From the NCBI GenBank assembly GCA_021442965.1, contig JABUUX010000120.1, positions 1 through 5,860 on the forward strand: a DNA stretch of 5,860 nucleotides, given 5' to 3'. Of the stretch, positions 1 through 5,848 are shown piece by piece (position 1 is the first letter of the stretch; every line of letters begins with the position of its first letter). Source of the DNA: Treponema sp. (GTDB taxonomy: Bacteria; Spirochaetota; Spirochaetia; Treponematales; Treponemataceae). The position numbers and the translations under genes are program-made. Under the pieces are notes generated by a model. That model saw nothing but the letters and a program-made list of their open reading frames with translations. It did no database searches and was not told where the DNA came from.

Positions 1-67
1 ATCTTTTTGCAATCAAATGAGCATACTGGCTTCCAAAATCAAGAACAACAATTTTTTCCCGTGACAT
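1..67 (-). CDS. guaA: GMP synthase (glutamine-hydrolysing), N-terminal fragment cut by window edge
   Basis: Only the first 22 codons are inside the window; the gene continues past the left edge. The peptide begins MSREKIVVLDFGSQYAHLIA. The segment LDFGSQYxxLIAKR is the hallmark opening strand and loop of the class-I glutamine amidotransferase domain of GuaA, which is usually close to DFGSQYTQLIARR. GuaA converts XMP to GMP in the cytoplasm using glutamine-derived ammonia and ATP. The ATG at 65-67 is supported by a good Shine-Dalgarno (AAGGGG on the minus strand, about 73-78) five bases upstream. It lies 72 nt downstream of the lipoprotein gene on the same strand, so read-through from the lipid-transport operon is possible, although a weak promoter can also be proposed in the gap. 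Another class-I amidotransferase is less likely because of the FGSQY motif. The rest of the enzyme cannot be checked here. Confidence 0.88.
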   Translation of the reverse strand, partial: MSREKIVVLDFGSQYAHLIAKR

Positions 68-104
68 AAAATCCCCTTACAAACAGGTTAACATTAATAT
101 GAGA

Positions 105-132
105 ATAATATTTATTTTAGTGATTTTGTTGA
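105..132 (-). promoter_or_regulatory. Candidate sigma-70-type promoter for guaA
   Basis: On the minus strand, TCAACA (127-132) and TATTAT (105-110) are separated by 16 nt. These match the -35 consensus at 4 of 6 positions and the -10 at 5 of 6. The site lies between the lipoprotein stop and the guaA start and would give a leader of roughly 30 nt. No terminator hairpin is visible in the gap. The region is very AT-rich, so chance matches are likely and confidence is low. Confidence 0.28.
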
Positions 133-139
133 TTTTTTT

Positions 140-1087
140 CTATTCTAAGTTTTCAGAAATCCAATTTCTTGTGGCTTCAGCACTCTCAAAATTTTCTATA
201 CTTTCATAAATCAGAGCCGCTTTCTCTGCGTAAAAAACAGCTTTTTGTTTTTCGGCTTCAGTATAATTTCCTTTTATAAGAATTTTGGCAGCAGCTATAT
301 AATCCTGTGCAATCCCTGACGGATTTTCGGCATCTTTATCATATTTCAAGGCATTCTGAATAGATGTAAGTGCGTTTTCTTTTTTTCCGTCTTTTGAATA
401 AGCTTGAGCGGCAAGATACCAGTCGTAAGAAATCTCTTTCAAATATCTGCTCTGAGTATGAATCTCTGCAGCTTTTTCAAAACATAATTCTGCATTCAAA
501 AAATCAGAAACATGACTGTAGCATTCCCCTTTTGTACGGTACAGATATGCCAGATAATAAGGTTCTTTTTCTAAAGTTTTTATACAAGCATCAAGATTTT
601 TCTGCTGTTTTTCATTATTAAAATAGCTCTTTGTTTTTTGAGCTTCATTTAAAATGCTTCGCGTTTCGTAAACTGCAATAATTGTATCCAGATATTCTTT
701 TTTTTCAGTCTGGGCAGCACAGATTTTTGCTTTTTCAATTAGAATCGGTGTGTCAGAAAAAATGAAAACTTGAGGCTTTGATTCAGATTCTGAATTTACA
801 TTTTCTGTTACTGCAAAAAGAATTCGGTAAGATACTGAAGACAGAAGGATTTTGCATACAAGTTCATTGTTATCAACAGAAACTGCACGCTTATAGGCAT
901 CCTGTAAAAGAGAAGCTGCTTTAGTTCTGTCTCCCTGAATAATAGCGGCATTTGCCTTTTCATAAGAATCGTATGCTAAAGATGTAATTTCAGAAAATAC
1001 CATTGCCCGCTTAGGAGAAGACGAACAGGCTGTAAACATTGCCAGCATCAGACTAATAACTAAAAGTGAATACAAATATTTTTTCAT
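140..1087 (-). CDS. TPR-like helical-repeat lipoprotein in the Mce/Mla operon
   Basis: A 315-residue protein that I do not recognise as a named family. It starts with a lipoprotein signal: MKK, a hydrophobic stretch at residues 4-18, then FTAC with the acylated cysteine at Cys21, followed by SSS. The lipobox is relaxed (Phe at -3), which is common in spirochaetes. The mature part is almost all helical. It has pairs of helices with TPR-like spacing and small/aromatic patterns near residues 38-70, 179-212, 219-252 and 260-296. The segment 219-252 (YDWYLAAQAYSKDGKKENAL) is the clearest TPR. The ATG is well fixed by a near-perfect GGAGGT Shine-Dalgarno at 1093-1098, five bases upstream. It begins 19 nt after mlaD and is probably co-transcribed with mlaEFD. 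By position it may be a membrane-anchored protein partner of the lipid transporter, but nothing in the sequence proves this. TPR proteins usually bind other proteins rather than lipids. Confidence 0.85.
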   Translation of the reverse strand: MKKYLYSLLVISLMLAMFTACSSSPKRAMVFSEITSLAYDSYEKANAAIIQGDRTKAASLLQDAYKRAVSVDNNELVCKILLSSVSYRILFAVTENVNSESESKPQVFIFSDTPILIEKAKICAAQTEKKEYLDTIIAVYETRSILNEAQKTKSYFNNEKQQKNLDACIKTLEKEPYYLAYLYRTKGECYSHVSDFLNAELCFEKAAEIHTQSRYLKEISYDWYLAAQAYSKDGKKENALTSIQNALKYDKDAENPSGIAQDYIAAAKILIKGNYTEAEKQKAVFYAEKAALIYESIENFESAEATRNWISENLE

Positions 1088-1106
1088 CTTTTACCTCCGG
1101 ATACTT

Positions 1107-2084
1107 TTAGAAATCACCACTTCTTAAATTCGGCGTTGCTGCAGCTTCCTGACTTCTATCCGGAACACCGTTTTTTATAAGAGGATTATTCTTTACTCCT
1201 TCCAAAACATCCTGAAGTTGAAGCAGCAGCGTATCAAGCTGACCTAAAGCGGAATCCAGTTGAGGAGTACTGTTTTCAAGAATAACTCCGGCTTTATCCC
1301 CCACTCCTCCAAGACTTTCCATAAGTGTCTGAACATTTGCAAGAATTTCTGTAATTGAACTCCAGCCTTCTGAACCAAGCAGTGCAGCTACAGCTCCTGA
1401 GTCTCCGTTCAACCTGGCTCCCAGTTTGGCTATATCGTTTGTAAGAAGTGCAATATTTGCTGTAATTTCCTTAACATTAATAATGATGTCGGCAAGTTCA
1501 TTTTTCTGTACATTTCCGTCCAAATCTACAAAGTTCTGCCCTTTAATTCCGGCATCAATATCATTAAGCAATACCGTAAGAGAATCCAAAAGCGGTTCAA
1601 CTTTATTCAATATAGAAGAAATAGCATCATTTGCATTTTTTGTATCACTGTAACCGGCGTTTCTGATTTTTTGCCCTTCAACAGAATCATAACGATAGAT
1701 TTCTGAACCTGGCGGAATAAGAGAAATACCTTTTCCAGGATGAAAAACAAAAGATGTACCTAGTCCCAGTATATTTGAACTGAATTCCAAAAGCGAATAC
1801 TCGTGAACATAATCTATATAATCATCCAGAATGTAATATTCAACCATTACTTTGTCATCTTCCAGACTGATGGATTTAATTTTTCCAATACCAAAACCTT
1901 TATAGTTGATATCCATTCCCGCTTTTATACCGGATCCACTTTCAAACTGAGTGTAATAAATATTCTTGCGTACAAACCAGTTATGTTCCACCCCAAGCGA
2001 AAACACCAAAACTAACAGCCCCAGCAAAGCTGCCATAAAGAAAATTCCAACAATCTGATCTGCATAACGAATCTTGAATTTCAT
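1107..2084 (-). CDS. mlaD: MCE-domain substrate-binding protein of lipid ABC transporter (MlaD-like), long C-terminal helical tail
   Basis: 325 residues. A single N-terminal membrane helix (about 10-31, very hydrophobic) anchors it in the inner membrane. A periplasmic MCE domain follows at about 41-122, recognisable by YYTQFESGSGIKAGMDINYK, the GIGKIKSISLEDDKVMVEY strand pair and LGLGTSFVF. MCE domains form hexameric rings that carry lipids between MlaE and the outer membrane. The protein is far longer than E. coli MlaD (about 183 residues). Residues 149-300 look like long amphipathic helices interrupted by a short polar stretch near 181-196, ending in NNPLIKNGVP, a sequence of the kind often seen near the end of long MCE proteins. 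This resembles MCE proteins whose helical tails form a periplasm-spanning tube. The start codon overlaps the mlaF stop in ATGA, with only a poor Shine-Dalgarno, which suggests translational coupling. The lipid carried cannot be read from sequence. Confidence 0.93.
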   Translation of the reverse strand: MKFKIRYADQIVGIFFMAALLGLLVLVFSLGVEHNWFVRKNIYYTQFESGSGIKAGMDINYKGFGIGKIKSISLEDDKVMVEYYILDDYIDYVHEYSLLEFSSNILGLGTSFVFHPGKGISLIPPGSEIYRYDSVEGQKIRNAGYSDTKNANDAISSILNKVEPLLDSLTVLLNDIDAGIKGQNFVDLDGNVQKNELADIIINVKEITANIALLTNDIAKLGARLNGDSGAVAALLGSEGWSSITEILANVQTLMESLGGVGDKAGVILENSTPQLDSALGQLDTLLLQLQDVLEGVKNNPLIKNGVPDRSQEAAATPNLRSGDF

Positions 2085-2848
2085 ATTTTTATCTTTATCC
2101 CGTCTATTGTAATTTCGCCTTCAGTATACTCATTTTCCCTATCTTCTATGCTGTCCATAAGTTTATCTACATCAGGCACATCTGTCATTGTAGTTACAAG
2201 TTCTCCGTTATCCACTATGTGCATAATTCCAGGGAACTCCCTTATAAAACTATTGTCATGACTTACATAAATCAGTGTATTTCCGTTTTCAACAAAACTG
2301 TGAAGCAGATTTATAATAGTCGTGGCACTTTTTATATCAAGTCCCGCAATAACCTCATCTAAAAAAAGGATTTCGGGACCTGTAATCATGGCTCTGGCAA
2401 AAGCTATTTTTTTCTGTTCACCGGCTGACAAATCTGCAGGTCGCAGTTGAAGTGAACGTGTAAAATTTACCATAGCACAAACACTCTGAACGCTCATGTT
2501 TTTTTCTTCCATGGTCATTTTTCTGTAATGCAAATCCAAAGGTAACATTAAATTCTGAAGGATATTCTGATTAGCCCATAAAGCTGAATTTTGAAAAACG
2601 AAAGCACATCGGCGCCTGAAATTCAAATTGCGCTGTTTTGTCATTGTCTGAATATCTTTTCCTTCAAAAAGAACTTTACCGCCTGTAGGAACAAGAATTC
2701 CTGAAACCAGTTTTGCAAGCGTTGTTTTTCCACTTCCGGATTTTCCTAATATTCCCGTAACCGTGCCTTTTTCTATTTGCAAAGAAACATTCTTTACTAT
2801 ATCAAGGTGATTTGAAGAAAAACTTACATTCTGGACATCAAAGAGCAT
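2081..2848 (-). CDS. mlaF: ABC transporter ATPase of Mla/Mce lipid transport system
   Basis: 255 residues, a complete ABC nucleotide-binding domain. It has Walker A GKSGSGKT (35-42), Q-loop Gln86 in FVFQNSALW, signature LSAGE (140-144), Walker B ILFLDE (160-165) with catalytic Glu165, D-loop GLD (169-171) and switch His197 in YVSHD. The FVFQxxALW segment and position between mlaE and mlaD identify the MlaF/Ttg2A group. The signature is LSAGE instead of LSGGQ, and the sequence after Walker B is DEVIAGLD instead of the usual DEPxxGLD. Both are tolerable variants and no catalytic residue is lost. A 35-residue acidic C-terminal extension follows the core; in E. coli MlaF a C-terminal tail contacts MlaB, but no mlaB is seen here. 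It acts on the cytoplasmic face and powers lipid movement through MlaE. The start is 7 nt after the mlaE stop with a weak AGGT site; its last four bases overlap mlaD. Confidence 0.95.
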   Translation of the reverse strand: MLFDVQNVSFSSNHLDIVKNVSLQIEKGTVTGILGKSGSGKTTLAKLVSGILVPTGGKVLFEGKDIQTMTKQRNLNFRRRCAFVFQNSALWANQNILQNLMLPLDLHYRKMTMEEKNMSVQSVCAMVNFTRSLQLRPADLSAGEQKKIAFARAMITGPEILFLDEVIAGLDIKSATTIINLLHSFVENGNTLIYVSHDNSFIREFPGIMHIVDNGELVTTMTDVPDVDKLMDSIEDRENEYTEGEITIDGIKIKI

Positions 2849-2855
2849 CTGCTAC

Positions 2856-3638
2856 CTACCCCAATATAAAAGGCAGAATTATAAACAGAACATCTGCCAG
2901 AATTACAAGAAGAATTGAATTTCCTACCGCCTGAATACCGGCAACTGGAATCTCGGTTGAAGCACGGTTAACTTTGAATCCTGCATAGGTAGAAACCAGT
3001 GCTATAAACATTCCAAAAATAAAACTTTTTGCAGTGGAAATTAGAATTGTTGAAATAGAAAGTTCATTTAAAAGAAGATTAAAATAGTTTGCAGAACCTA
3101 CCGGATCAACTATTTTTCCAACCAGAAACGGACCTATAAGTCCGCAAAATGAAAAATATAAATTCAGAAGAAAAACAGAAAGTGTAACTCCTATAAAACG
3201 CGGGGCTGCCAAATGGGCTATAGGATCAATACCAAAGGAAACATAACTTTCAATCTGATTACTGGTAACCATTCCGCCAATTTCTGTTGCAATAGCGGTT
3301 GCAGACCTTGCCGTTACAACAAAACCAACAAGCAAAGGTCCCAGTTCTTTTGAAATAATCATTACCAGAATCATGTAAATAAGTTCAGGCTGACCTATAG
3401 AAACTAAAAGAGAATTCCCCACAAGATAGAGTCCGCTTCCAATGGCCAAAGCAAGAATTGCAACCAAGGGAAGAGCTTCTATAAATGTAAAAAGAAGCTG
3501 CATAAGAAGAACTTTATAGGAATGTTTTTCACGAACAAAAAAGAAAAATGAGCTGGATAATACACGACCGGTATATCCGAAAATGTAAGGAAGATCAGAA
3601 ACTTTATCTATTACAAACTGCCCGATTTTTTTAAACAT
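2856..3638 (-). CDS. mlaE: MlaE-family permease of lipid ABC transporter
   Basis: 260 residues, normal length for MlaE/YrbE permeases. A polar, probably interfacial N-terminal helix (about 1-35) is followed by several membrane helices (about 45-75, 84-110, 146-175, 195-220 and 237-258). The family core is clear: KELGPLLVGFVVTARSATAI (97-116), then EIGGMVTSNQIES and the later FIFGMFIALVSTYAGFKVNR and EIPVAGIQAVGNSI. In relatives, an MlaE dimer sits beneath the MCE ring and opens a lipid-binding cavity to it. It is the first gene of the minus-strand operon mlaE-mlaF-mlaD-lipoprotein. The ATG at 3636-3638 has a good Shine-Dalgarno (AAGGG, 3644-3648) five bases upstream. Transport direction (toward or away from the outer membrane) cannot be told from sequence. 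Confidence 0.94.
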   Translation of the reverse strand: MFKKIGQFVIDKVSDLPYIFGYTGRVLSSSFFFFVREKHSYKVLLMQLLFTFIEALPLVAILALAIGSGLYLVGNSLLVSIGQPELIYMILVMIISKELGPLLVGFVVTARSATAIATEIGGMVTSNQIESYVSFGIDPIAHLAAPRFIGVTLSVFLLNLYFSFCGLIGPFLVGKIVDPVGSANYFNLLLNELSISTILISTAKSFIFGMFIALVSTYAGFKVNRASTEIPVAGIQAVGNSILLVILADVLFIILPFILG

Positions 3639-3656
3639 AAAAACCCTTATATACTT

Positions 3657-3684
3657 TTATCGGTAAGAAAAGGAAAAAACTTCA
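3657..3684 (-). promoter_or_regulatory. Possible sigma-28-like promoter for the mlaE operon (weak)
   Basis: On the minus strand, TGAAGTTT (3677-3684) is followed after 12 nt by ACCGATAA (3657-3664). The sigma-28 consensus is TAAAGTTT-N11-GCCGATAA, so both boxes match at 7 of 8 positions but the spacer is one base long. The start site would lie only about 12 nt before the mlaE ATG, just leaving room for the AAGGG ribosome site. No convincing sigma-70 promoter is visible in the same region. This is a tentative call. Confidence 0.25.
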
Positions 3685-3693
3685 GTCACTGAA
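3681..3693. promoter_or_regulatory. 13-bp perfect palindrome, operator-like
   Basis: TTCAGT-C-ACTGAA is a perfect inverted repeat with six-base arms and a one-base centre. It lies 43-55 bases upstream of the mlaE ATG and overlaps the proposed -35 region of the mlaE promoter. It has the size and symmetry of a binding site for a dimeric regulator. Its stem would be too tight to form an RNA hairpin (one-base loop), so a DNA role is more plausible than an RNA one. No regulator gene is present in the window. Confidence 0.4.
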
Positions 3694-3750
3694 TATTTAG
3701 TCCGATAAATAAATGTTTTAACTTAAACAATGGAGAAAATTGAGTTTCAG

Positions 3751-3770
3751 ATAAATAATTTTTTATTTAT
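3751..3770. repeat. AT-only inverted repeat between the divergent genes
   Basis: ATAAATAA-TTTT-TTATTTAT has perfect 8-base arms and sits 24 bases upstream of the chemoreceptor -35 box. The sequence GATAAATAA at its left end also occurs at 3704-3712. It could be an AT-rich upstream element or a flexible DNA site. In such AT-rich DNA it may also be chance. Confidence 0.3.
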
Positions 3771-3793
3771 TATTTACTCCTATTGTGTTAAAA

Positions 3794-3820
3794 TAAAGGT
3801 AACTTTTTATATGCCGTTGG
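3794..3820 (+). promoter_or_regulatory. Sigma-28 (FliA/WhiG-type) promoter of the chemoreceptor gene
   Basis: TAAA (3794-3797), exactly 15 nt, then GCCGTTGG (3813-3820). The flagellar sigma-28 consensus is TAAA-N15-GCCGATAA. The -35 core, the spacer length and the diagnostic GCCG of the -10 are all exact; the last four bases match less well (one of four). It points toward the chemotaxis receptor gene, as expected for a motility-regulon gene. The start site would be near 3827, giving a leader of about 48 nt to the preferred ATG. Confidence 0.72.
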
Positions 3821-3823
3821 CAT
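3811..3823. repeat. Inverted repeat covering the sigma-28 -10 box
   Basis: ATGCC-GTT-GGCAT is a perfect five-base inverted repeat with a three-base centre, and it exactly covers the -10 element. It could be an operator at which a repressor would block the promoter, or it may follow by chance from the GCCG of the promoter. It lies upstream of the expected start site, so it should not be an RNA hairpin in the transcript. Confidence 0.3.
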
Positions 3824-3827
3824 TGGT

Positions 3828-3843
3828 GCATCCATCCGGGTGC
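3828..3843 (+). other. Predicted stem-loop at the 5' end of the chemoreceptor mRNA
   Basis: GCATCC-ATCC-GGGTGC forms a six-pair stem (one T-G wobble) with a four-base loop. If transcription starts near 3827, as the sigma-28 promoter predicts, this hairpin is the very first thing in the mRNA. Such 5' stems are known to protect some messages from decay. It ends 13 bases before the ribosome-binding purines, so it does not itself hide them. Confidence 0.4.
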
Positions 3844-3855
3844 TCGTTAATATGT

Positions 3856-3877
3856 GGGAGTGGTATTTAATATTATG
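3856..3877 (+). promoter_or_regulatory. Ribosome-binding site and preferred start of the chemoreceptor
   Basis: The purine run GGGAG (3856-3860) precedes ATG at 3875-3877 by 14 nt, somewhat longer than ideal. An in-frame GTG at 3854 would add seven residues (GTG reads as the initiator, then GVVFNI), but there is no Shine-Dalgarno before it and it would bury the GGGAG inside the gene. The ATG at 3875 is therefore preferred, with moderate confidence. Confidence 0.5.
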
Positions 3878-5779
3878 GAAACTTCAACTGGCACTACAAT
3901 AAGAGTAATTGACAAAAAGAAAAAAATACCTGTATATGCATATATTGCATTGGTATTTGTATTCTGTTCTCCGAACCTTTTAGCCGGAGCTTTCGGACTG
4001 ATTGGTGGCTGTCTTACAGTTTACGAATGGAGAAAACTTACAGGATTTCCGCTTGTTATAGCTGCATTTGCAATAAACCTAATTATTCCAATCGTTTTGG
4101 GAGTAATTATGAACAAGCGCATAAAGGAATGTGATCCAACCTCACGTCCGGCTGCAGACAAATTAAATAAGACTTTAAAAATACTGGACTATGCAAACAT
4201 AATTGTCCCTATTATTACTTCAATATTTACTTCCCTTGCTTTTGTATTGTCTGCTAATTCAATGGGAGGAATTGAAGCATTTGGTGATTCAGATATATAT
4301 AAAATAAGCCTTCCATGTTTTGTTTTTGGAACCCTTCTGAATACAGGACTCTTAGCCTACACTATTTCTATAGAAGCAGTAGAAGGTAACCTGAACTGGC
4401 TTCCTTTTGACAGAACAAAAATCACACTTGATTATTCGTCCAGAAACTTTCTTGTAATCCTGTTTGCCATGATTGGTACTATTTCCATTATTACAGGAAC
4501 TGTAATTGTACCTGCAAACCTGGAACTGGAAGGACTTCAGATAATGACAAAAAGGATTCTTCCTGTAGTTGCATACGCTTGTATTCATATGGGAATTATT
4601 GAATTTCTTCTTATCAGAGACGTAAAAGTTTCTATTCTTAATATTGAAAAACTGTCTGCAGCCCTTGCTCAGCGTGATTACACTGTACCTAGAGCTCCAG
4701 TTACAAACAGATCCGAATTAGGTTCGGTAATTGTCAGTGTAAATAAATTCTACTCTCAGACAAAAAAACTTATATCAGCTATGGGAATGTCAACAAAGGC
4801 TACAACCCGTTCCTCAGATGATCTTGTTGCAAATATGAAGAGTGCAAACTCAAGTGTAACAAACATTTCAGGAGCTATTACCGCTGTTGAAAATGAAATG
4901 CAGAATCAGTCTGCAGGAGTTGAAGAAACTTCTGCCGCAGTAAACCAGATTTTAGGAACAATCAGAAACTTAAGCGAAGCCATTGAATCGCAGGCTGCAG
5001 GAGTAACACAATCATCTGCCGCAGTTGAAGAAATGGTTGCAAATATCAACTCTGTAACACAGATTCTTGAAAAGAACACTTCTGCCGTAAATATGCTGGG
5101 AGATGCTTCAGAAAAAGGACAGGCTTCTGTTAAAGTTGCAGTAGAAACAGCACAGAACATTATCGCTCAGTCTGCCGGTATTATGGAAGCTTCACATATG
5201 ATTCAGACTCTTGCCAGCAACACAAACCTTCTTGCTATGAATGCAGCTATTGAATCTGCACATGCCGGAGAAGCTGGTAAAGGGTTCAGCGTTGTTGCTG
5301 ATGAAATCCGAAAACTTGCAGAACAGTCCACAAATCAGGGTAAAGCAATTGATGAAAGTCTTAAAGCTCTTTCTGAATCTATTGCAACTGTTTCCGAAAA
5401 CATCAAAACAGTACAGGTTGAATTTGAAAACATTTACAATTTAGCACAGACTGTTAAACAGCAGGAAAATGTTATTGCAAATGCTATGGAAGAACAGAAT
5501 GCCGGTAACCAGCAGGTATTGGATGCTATGCGATCCATTAACAACTCTACTACGACTGTAAGAGACGGAGCACAGGAAATGCTTAGTGGCGGCGAGCAGA
5601 TTGCAAATGAAATGGAATCATTAAGTAAAATTACACGCGTCATAAATGACAAAATGGTTCATATAGGTACCAGTGCTCAAGAAATCAGTGATGCTATAAC
5701 TGTAGTCAGAGCAAACACTAATGAAACACAGAAAAATATTCAGGCAATCTCTCAGGATATAGAATCCTTTAAACTCTAA
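3875..5779 (+). CDS. Methyl-accepting chemotaxis protein with multi-helix membrane sensor region
   Basis: 634 residues from the ATG at 3875 (641 if the GTG at 3854 is used). The N-terminal third holds about six membrane helices (near 18-46, 58-79, 106-127, 144-166, 191-213, 227-247) with short loops, and no Cache or four-helix periplasmic ligand domain. A HAMP-like segment follows (about 248-300; RDYTVP then [16 protein letters not shown]). The signalling domain runs from about 310 to the end, with the conserved hairpin tip near 445-485: [37 protein letters not shown], Glu466 at the turn. This tip binds CheA and CheW. Methylation consensus sites are visible: [10 protein letters not shown] (346-355, perfect) and near-matches at 381-390 and [10 protein letters not shown] (535-544). 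There is no C-terminal NWETF-type CheR tether; the protein ends IESFKL. It is divergent from the mlaE operon and preceded by a sigma-28 promoter, so it is probably controlled with flagellar genes. The signal sensed is unknown. Confidence 0.95.
   Translation: METSTGTTIRVIDKKKKIPVYAYIALVFVFCSPNLLAGAFGLIGGCLTVYEWRKLTGFPLVIAAFAINLIIPIVLGVIMNKRIKECDPTSRPAADKLNKTLKILDYANIIVPIITSIFTSLAFVLSANSMGGIEAFGDSDIYKISLPCFVFGTLLNTGLLAYTISIEAVEGNLNWLPFDRTKITLDYSSRNFLVILFAMIGTISIITGTVIVPANLELEGLQIMTKRILPVVAYACIHMGIIEFLLIRDVKVSILNIEKLSAALAQRDYTVPRAPVTNRSELGSVIVSVNKFYSQTKKLISAMGMSTKATTRSSDDLVANMKSANSSVTNISGAITAVENEMQNQSAGVEETSAAVNQILGTIRNLSEAIESQAAGVTQSSAAVEEMVANINSVTQILEKNTSAVNMLGDASEKGQASVKVAVETAQNIIAQSAGIMEASHMIQTLASNTNLLAMNAAIESAHAGEAGKGFSVVADEIRKLAEQSTNQGKAIDESLKALSESIATVSENIKTVQVEFENIYNLAQTVKQQENVIANAMEEQNAGNQQVLDAMRSINNSTTTVRDGAQEMLSGGEQIANEMESLSKITRVINDKMVHIGTSAQEISDAITVVRANTNETQKNIQAISQDIESFKL
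4907..5074 (+). repeat. Tandem 84-bp (28-residue) repeat inside the chemoreceptor
   Basis: Two adjacent 28-residue units, 345-372 and 373-400, align without gaps: [15 protein letters not shown] and [15 protein letters not shown] at their starts. At DNA level CTGCAGGAGT recurs at 4911 and 4995, and TCTGCCGCAG at 4931 and 5015, both exactly 84 bp apart. Twenty-eight residues are four coiled-coil heptads, the kind of step by which chemoreceptor signalling helices lengthen or shorten. The unit contains the methylation site. Similarity may reflect duplication or shared selection. Confidence 0.6.
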
Positions 5780-5803
5780 GATTTAGAAGTTGTTTTAAAG
5801 TAA

Positions 5804-5848
5804 GGGGCTGTCCAAAAAGAATTGTCATGCTGAATTTATTTCAGCATC
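5804..5848. repeat. Probable dispersed intergenic repeat with hairpin, near right edge
   Basis: The stretch opens GGGGCTGTCCAAAAAG, followed by TGTCATGCTGAA and a mirrored TTCAGCATCTC. ATGCTGAA (5827-5834) and TTCAGCAT (5840-5847) form a perfect eight-pair stem with loop TTTAT. From memory, closely similar text (TGTCATGCTGAA, spacer, TTCAGCATCTC) recurs between genes in many bacterial genomes, and GGGGCTGTCC-like ends occur on some insertion sequences and MITEs. It starts 25 bases after the chemoreceptor stop. There is no T-run after the stem, so it is not a standard intrinsic terminator, though it may protect or end the mRNA. The other end, if any, is outside the window. Confidence 0.55.

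Noticed and set aside
370..621. Plus-strand open frame of 83 codons inside the lipoprotein gene
   Set aside because: It is antisense to a gene with a clear signal peptide and ribosome site, and its translation resembles no protein family.
1426..2015. Plus-strand open frames (1426-1653 and 1803-2015) opposite mlaD
   Set aside because: They are shadows of the MCE-domain gene, with no family signature and no ribosome sites worth noting.
3701..3708. TCCGATAA on the plus strand as another sigma-28 -10 box
   Set aside because: The position 15 nt upstream reads TCAG, with no TAAA-like -35 element.
3854..3874. GTG at 3854 as the chemoreceptor start
   Set aside because: No ribosome site precedes it, and the GGGAG that could serve the ATG at 3875 would lie inside the gene. 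It cannot be fully excluded because the 14-nt spacing to 3875 is long.
3852..3902. Short 16-codon open frame ([16 protein letters not shown]) overlapping the chemoreceptor start, possible leader peptide
   Set aside because: It has no Shine-Dalgarno before its ATG, overlaps the proposed start of the real gene in another frame, and has no regulatory codon pattern.
4352..5652. Minus-strand open frames (4352-4588, 4906-5160, 5434-5652) and a plus-frame one at 5241-5444 within the chemoreceptor
   Set aside because: They are shadow frames of a well-conserved receptor gene; the repetitive heptad coding explains the long stop-free stretches.
5827..5847. Eight-pair hairpin as an intrinsic terminator of the chemoreceptor gene
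   Set aside because: There is no T-run on the 3' side and the stem is AT-rich, so it is better described as part of a repeat. A role in ending or protecting the mRNA is still possible.
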